This document shows positions 6,768-8,200 of a stretch of DNA of 8,200 bases, one piece after another. The stretch's first letter is position 1. Every line of letters starts with the position of its first letter. The notes under the pieces were generated by a model. It did no database searches, was not told the DNA's origin, and saw nothing but the letters and a program-made list of their open reading frames with translations. Source of the DNA: Flavobacterium sp. Lineage in GTDB: Bacteria; Bacteroidota; Bacteroidia; Flavobacteriales; Flavobacteriaceae. The position numbers were made by a program, and so were the translations under genes. The DNA is taken from positions 1-8,200 of the forward strand of contig JAHEBK010000064.1 in NCBI GenBank assembly GCA_024642295.1, in the 5' to 3' direction.

Positions 6768-6866
6768 ATGAATAAAACAAAAATAATACTGATTCAAACC
6801 TGCCTCATTGTAGTGATGATTGGGATGTGTTTTTGGCTTATTTATTTACTATTAAAATTAACTTAA
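6768..6866 (+). CDS. Possible 32-residue single-pass membrane peptide
   Basis: ATG 6768 opens a frame to TAA 6864-6866. The peptide has a short basic head (MNKTK), then an almost unbroken hydrophobic stretch, IILIQTCLIVVMIGMCFWLIYLLL, then KLT, so it reads as one membrane helix. It fills most of the gap between its neighbours, starting 32 bases after one stop and ending 12 bases before the susC start. This spacing is what a real operon gene would show. Against it, a chance ORF of this size is easy in A/T-rich DNA, and A/T-rich codons favour hydrophobic residues. It has no family I recognise. Confidence 0.45.
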   Translation: MNKTKIILIQTCLIVVMIGMCFWLIYLLLKLT

Positions 6867-6878
6867 AACCAAAAGTGA

Positions 6879-8200
6879 ATGTTTACAAAAAACAAAACCA
6901 AAAAGACTTCATGGTATGTGTTAGGATTATTTATCCTAATTGGAACCATTGTGAATGCACAGCAACGAAAAGTTACTGGAAAAATCAGCTCGAGTGATGA
7001 CTCAATGGGATTACCAGGTGCAAATGTGCTTATTAAAGGAACTGCCAAAGGGATCTCAACAGATATGGATGGCTCCTACTCTATTATGATATCAGATAAG
7101 AAGACGGTATTAGTTTTCAATTATGTGGGCTACAAAACTAAAGAAGTGGTTGTAGGCGATAAAAATACAATTAACGTAACACTTGATCCAGATGTAAGTT
7201 CACTGGAAGAAGTTGTCGTTGTAGGATACGGTACTCGTAAAAAAAGCGACATGACAGGTTCCGTCTCTTCTGTTAAAGCATCTGAACTTACGGCTTATCC
7301 CGTACTTAGTGCAGAACAAGCCTTACAAGGACGTGCAGCAGGTGTTGCTGTTCAATCTAATAATGGTGGTGAGCCAGGTGCTCCCATCAAAATTAGAATT
7401 CGTGGAGGAACGTCTATTAATGCTAGTAGTGATGCCCTAATTGTAGTCGATGGATTTGTAGGAGCTACTATGCCTGCTCCAGAAGATGTGTCTTCGATGG
7501 AAGTTTTAAAAGATGCTTCGGCAACAGCAATATATGGTTCTAGAGGATCTAATGGTGTTATCTTAGTAACAACTAAAAAAGGAAAATCTGGAAAAACAAA
7601 TATTGAGTTCAATCAATCGTATTCTTCGCAAAAAGTAAACAATACCATTGATGTTCTTAATGCAGACCAATTTGCAGCTTACCGCTCTAGTTTTGCTACA
7701 AATTATGTAAAAGGACCTGCAAACACTAACTGGCAAGACGAAATCTACAAATCAGGAAATATATCCAACACACAATTGTCTTTTTCAGGAGGAACAGATA
7801 AGGTGAAATATTATATATCTGGAAATTATTACAATCAAGAAGGTGTGGTTCTTAACTCTGATTTAGAGCGTTACACAATCTTAAGTAATATTGATTTAGA
7901 CGTTACTGATAAATTAAAAGTAGGATTAAATGTTTTTGGTAGCAAAAGTCAAAGAAACGGAATTTTGACTCAAACACAATCTGGTGGTACAGGTACAGCC
8001 GATGTGGTTTCAGCAGCTTATCGTTTTGACCCAACTCTAGGAATTTTCAATGCGAATGGTGTGTATACAACAAACCCTATTGGTGATGAAATTGACAATC
8101 CATTTGCAACAGCAACAGAAAATATCAACGAAACCATTGCAACTACTTATAGAACAAACTTCTATGCTAACTATGAATTTTTAAAAGGTTTAGAGTTTAG
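6879..8200 (+). CDS. SusC-like TonB-dependent outer-membrane transporter (3'-truncated by window)
   Basis: About 440 residues of an expected ~1000 are visible. SusC-like proteins form the outer-membrane barrel that, with a SusD lipoprotein lid and TonB energy, imports oligosaccharides. The signal peptide MFTKNKTKKTSWYVLGLF continues to cleavage near A27-Q28. A carboxypeptidase-regulatory-like domain (about 28-107) includes VTGKI, GLPGANVLIKGTAKGISTDM and YVGYKTKEVVV. EEVVVVGYGTRKKSDMTGSV (110 on) opens the plug, with ALQGRAAGVAV, IRIRGGTSIN, ALIVVDG and the family hallmark VLKDASATAIYGSRGSNG (from 209). Barrel strands then start (QLSFSGGTDKVKYYISGNYY). There is no STN domain, so sigma/anti-sigma signalling is not expected. 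ATG 6879 directly follows an in-frame TGA (6876-6878), so it is the most upstream start possible. A susD gene would be expected just beyond the window. Confidence 0.96.
   Translation, partial: MFTKNKTKKTSWYVLGLFILIGTIVNAQQRKVTGKISSSDDSMGLPGANVLIKGTAKGISTDMDGSYSIMISDKKTVLVFNYVGYKTKEVVVGDKNTINVTLDPDVSSLEEVVVVGYGTRKKSDMTGSVSSVKASELTAYPVLSAEQALQGRAAGVAVQSNNGGEPGAPIKIRIRGGTSINASSDALIVVDGFVGATMPAPEDVSSMEVLKDASATAIYGSRGSNGVILVTTKKGKSGKTNIEFNQSYSSQKVNNTIDVLNADQFAAYRSSFATNYVKGPANTNWQDEIYKSGNISNTQLSFSGGTDKVKYYISGNYYNQEGVVLNSDLERYTILSNIDLDVTDKLKVGLNVFGSKSQRNGILTQTQSGGTGTADVVSAAYRFDPTLGIFNANGVYTTNPIGDEIDNPFATATENINETIATTYRTNFYANYEFLKGLEF

Noticed and set aside
6863..7612. Antisense open frames at 6863-7048 and 7352-7612
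   Set aside because: Both lie opposite the clear SusC-like coding sequence.

Overview
The window looks like part of a polysaccharide utilisation locus (PUL) from a low-GC member of the Bacteroidota, most likely Flavobacteriaceae and close to Flavobacterium. The evidence is the A/T-rich composition, a hybrid two-component system (HTCS) regulator, a SusC-type TonB-dependent transporter, translation starts in A-rich context without Shine-Dalgarno sequences, a TAnnTTTG promoter word and intergenic repeats of the 'ATCTGCG / CGCAGAT' kind. All supported genes lie on the + strand.

Layout. Positions 1-1540 hold the 3' part of a probable secreted right-handed beta-helix protein (pectate-lyase-like fold), whose start lies before the window. 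Positions 1605-5683 hold an HTCS sensor-regulator. Its order is signal peptide, 14 propeller-type repeats, Y_Y_Y domain, membrane helix, histidine kinase, receiver and AraC-type DNA-binding domain. The reading frame is broken once, at a run of seven A (2151-2157) inside repeat 4. One extra A would restore a continuous protein of about 1359 residues. Positions 5684-6297 are a 614-base non-coding stretch with two different repeat-like blocks and a candidate promoter. Positions 6298-6735 encode a 145-residue hypothetical protein with an 'LRIGN ... LTEE.LLK.GA ... HHLQN' pattern. Positions 6768-6866 can encode a 32-residue single-pass membrane peptide. Positions 6879-8200 are the 5' part of a susC-like gene that runs off the window.

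How they fit together. In the usual HTCS model, oligosaccharides released by secreted enzymes and imported by SusC/SusD reach the periplasm and bind the HTCS sensor. Phosphotransfer to the receiver then lets the AraC-type domain activate the susC operon. The beta-helix protein could act on the glycan, but the substrate cannot be named from this sequence. The SusC-like protein has no N-terminal STN signalling domain, which fits HTCS rather than sigma/anti-sigma control.

The points most worth a second look are the frameshift in the regulator, the hypothetical gene and tiny membrane ORF ahead of susC, and the repeat blocks in the long gap. I see no tRNA, rRNA, CRISPR array, transposase or integrase. 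No system here is clearly new.
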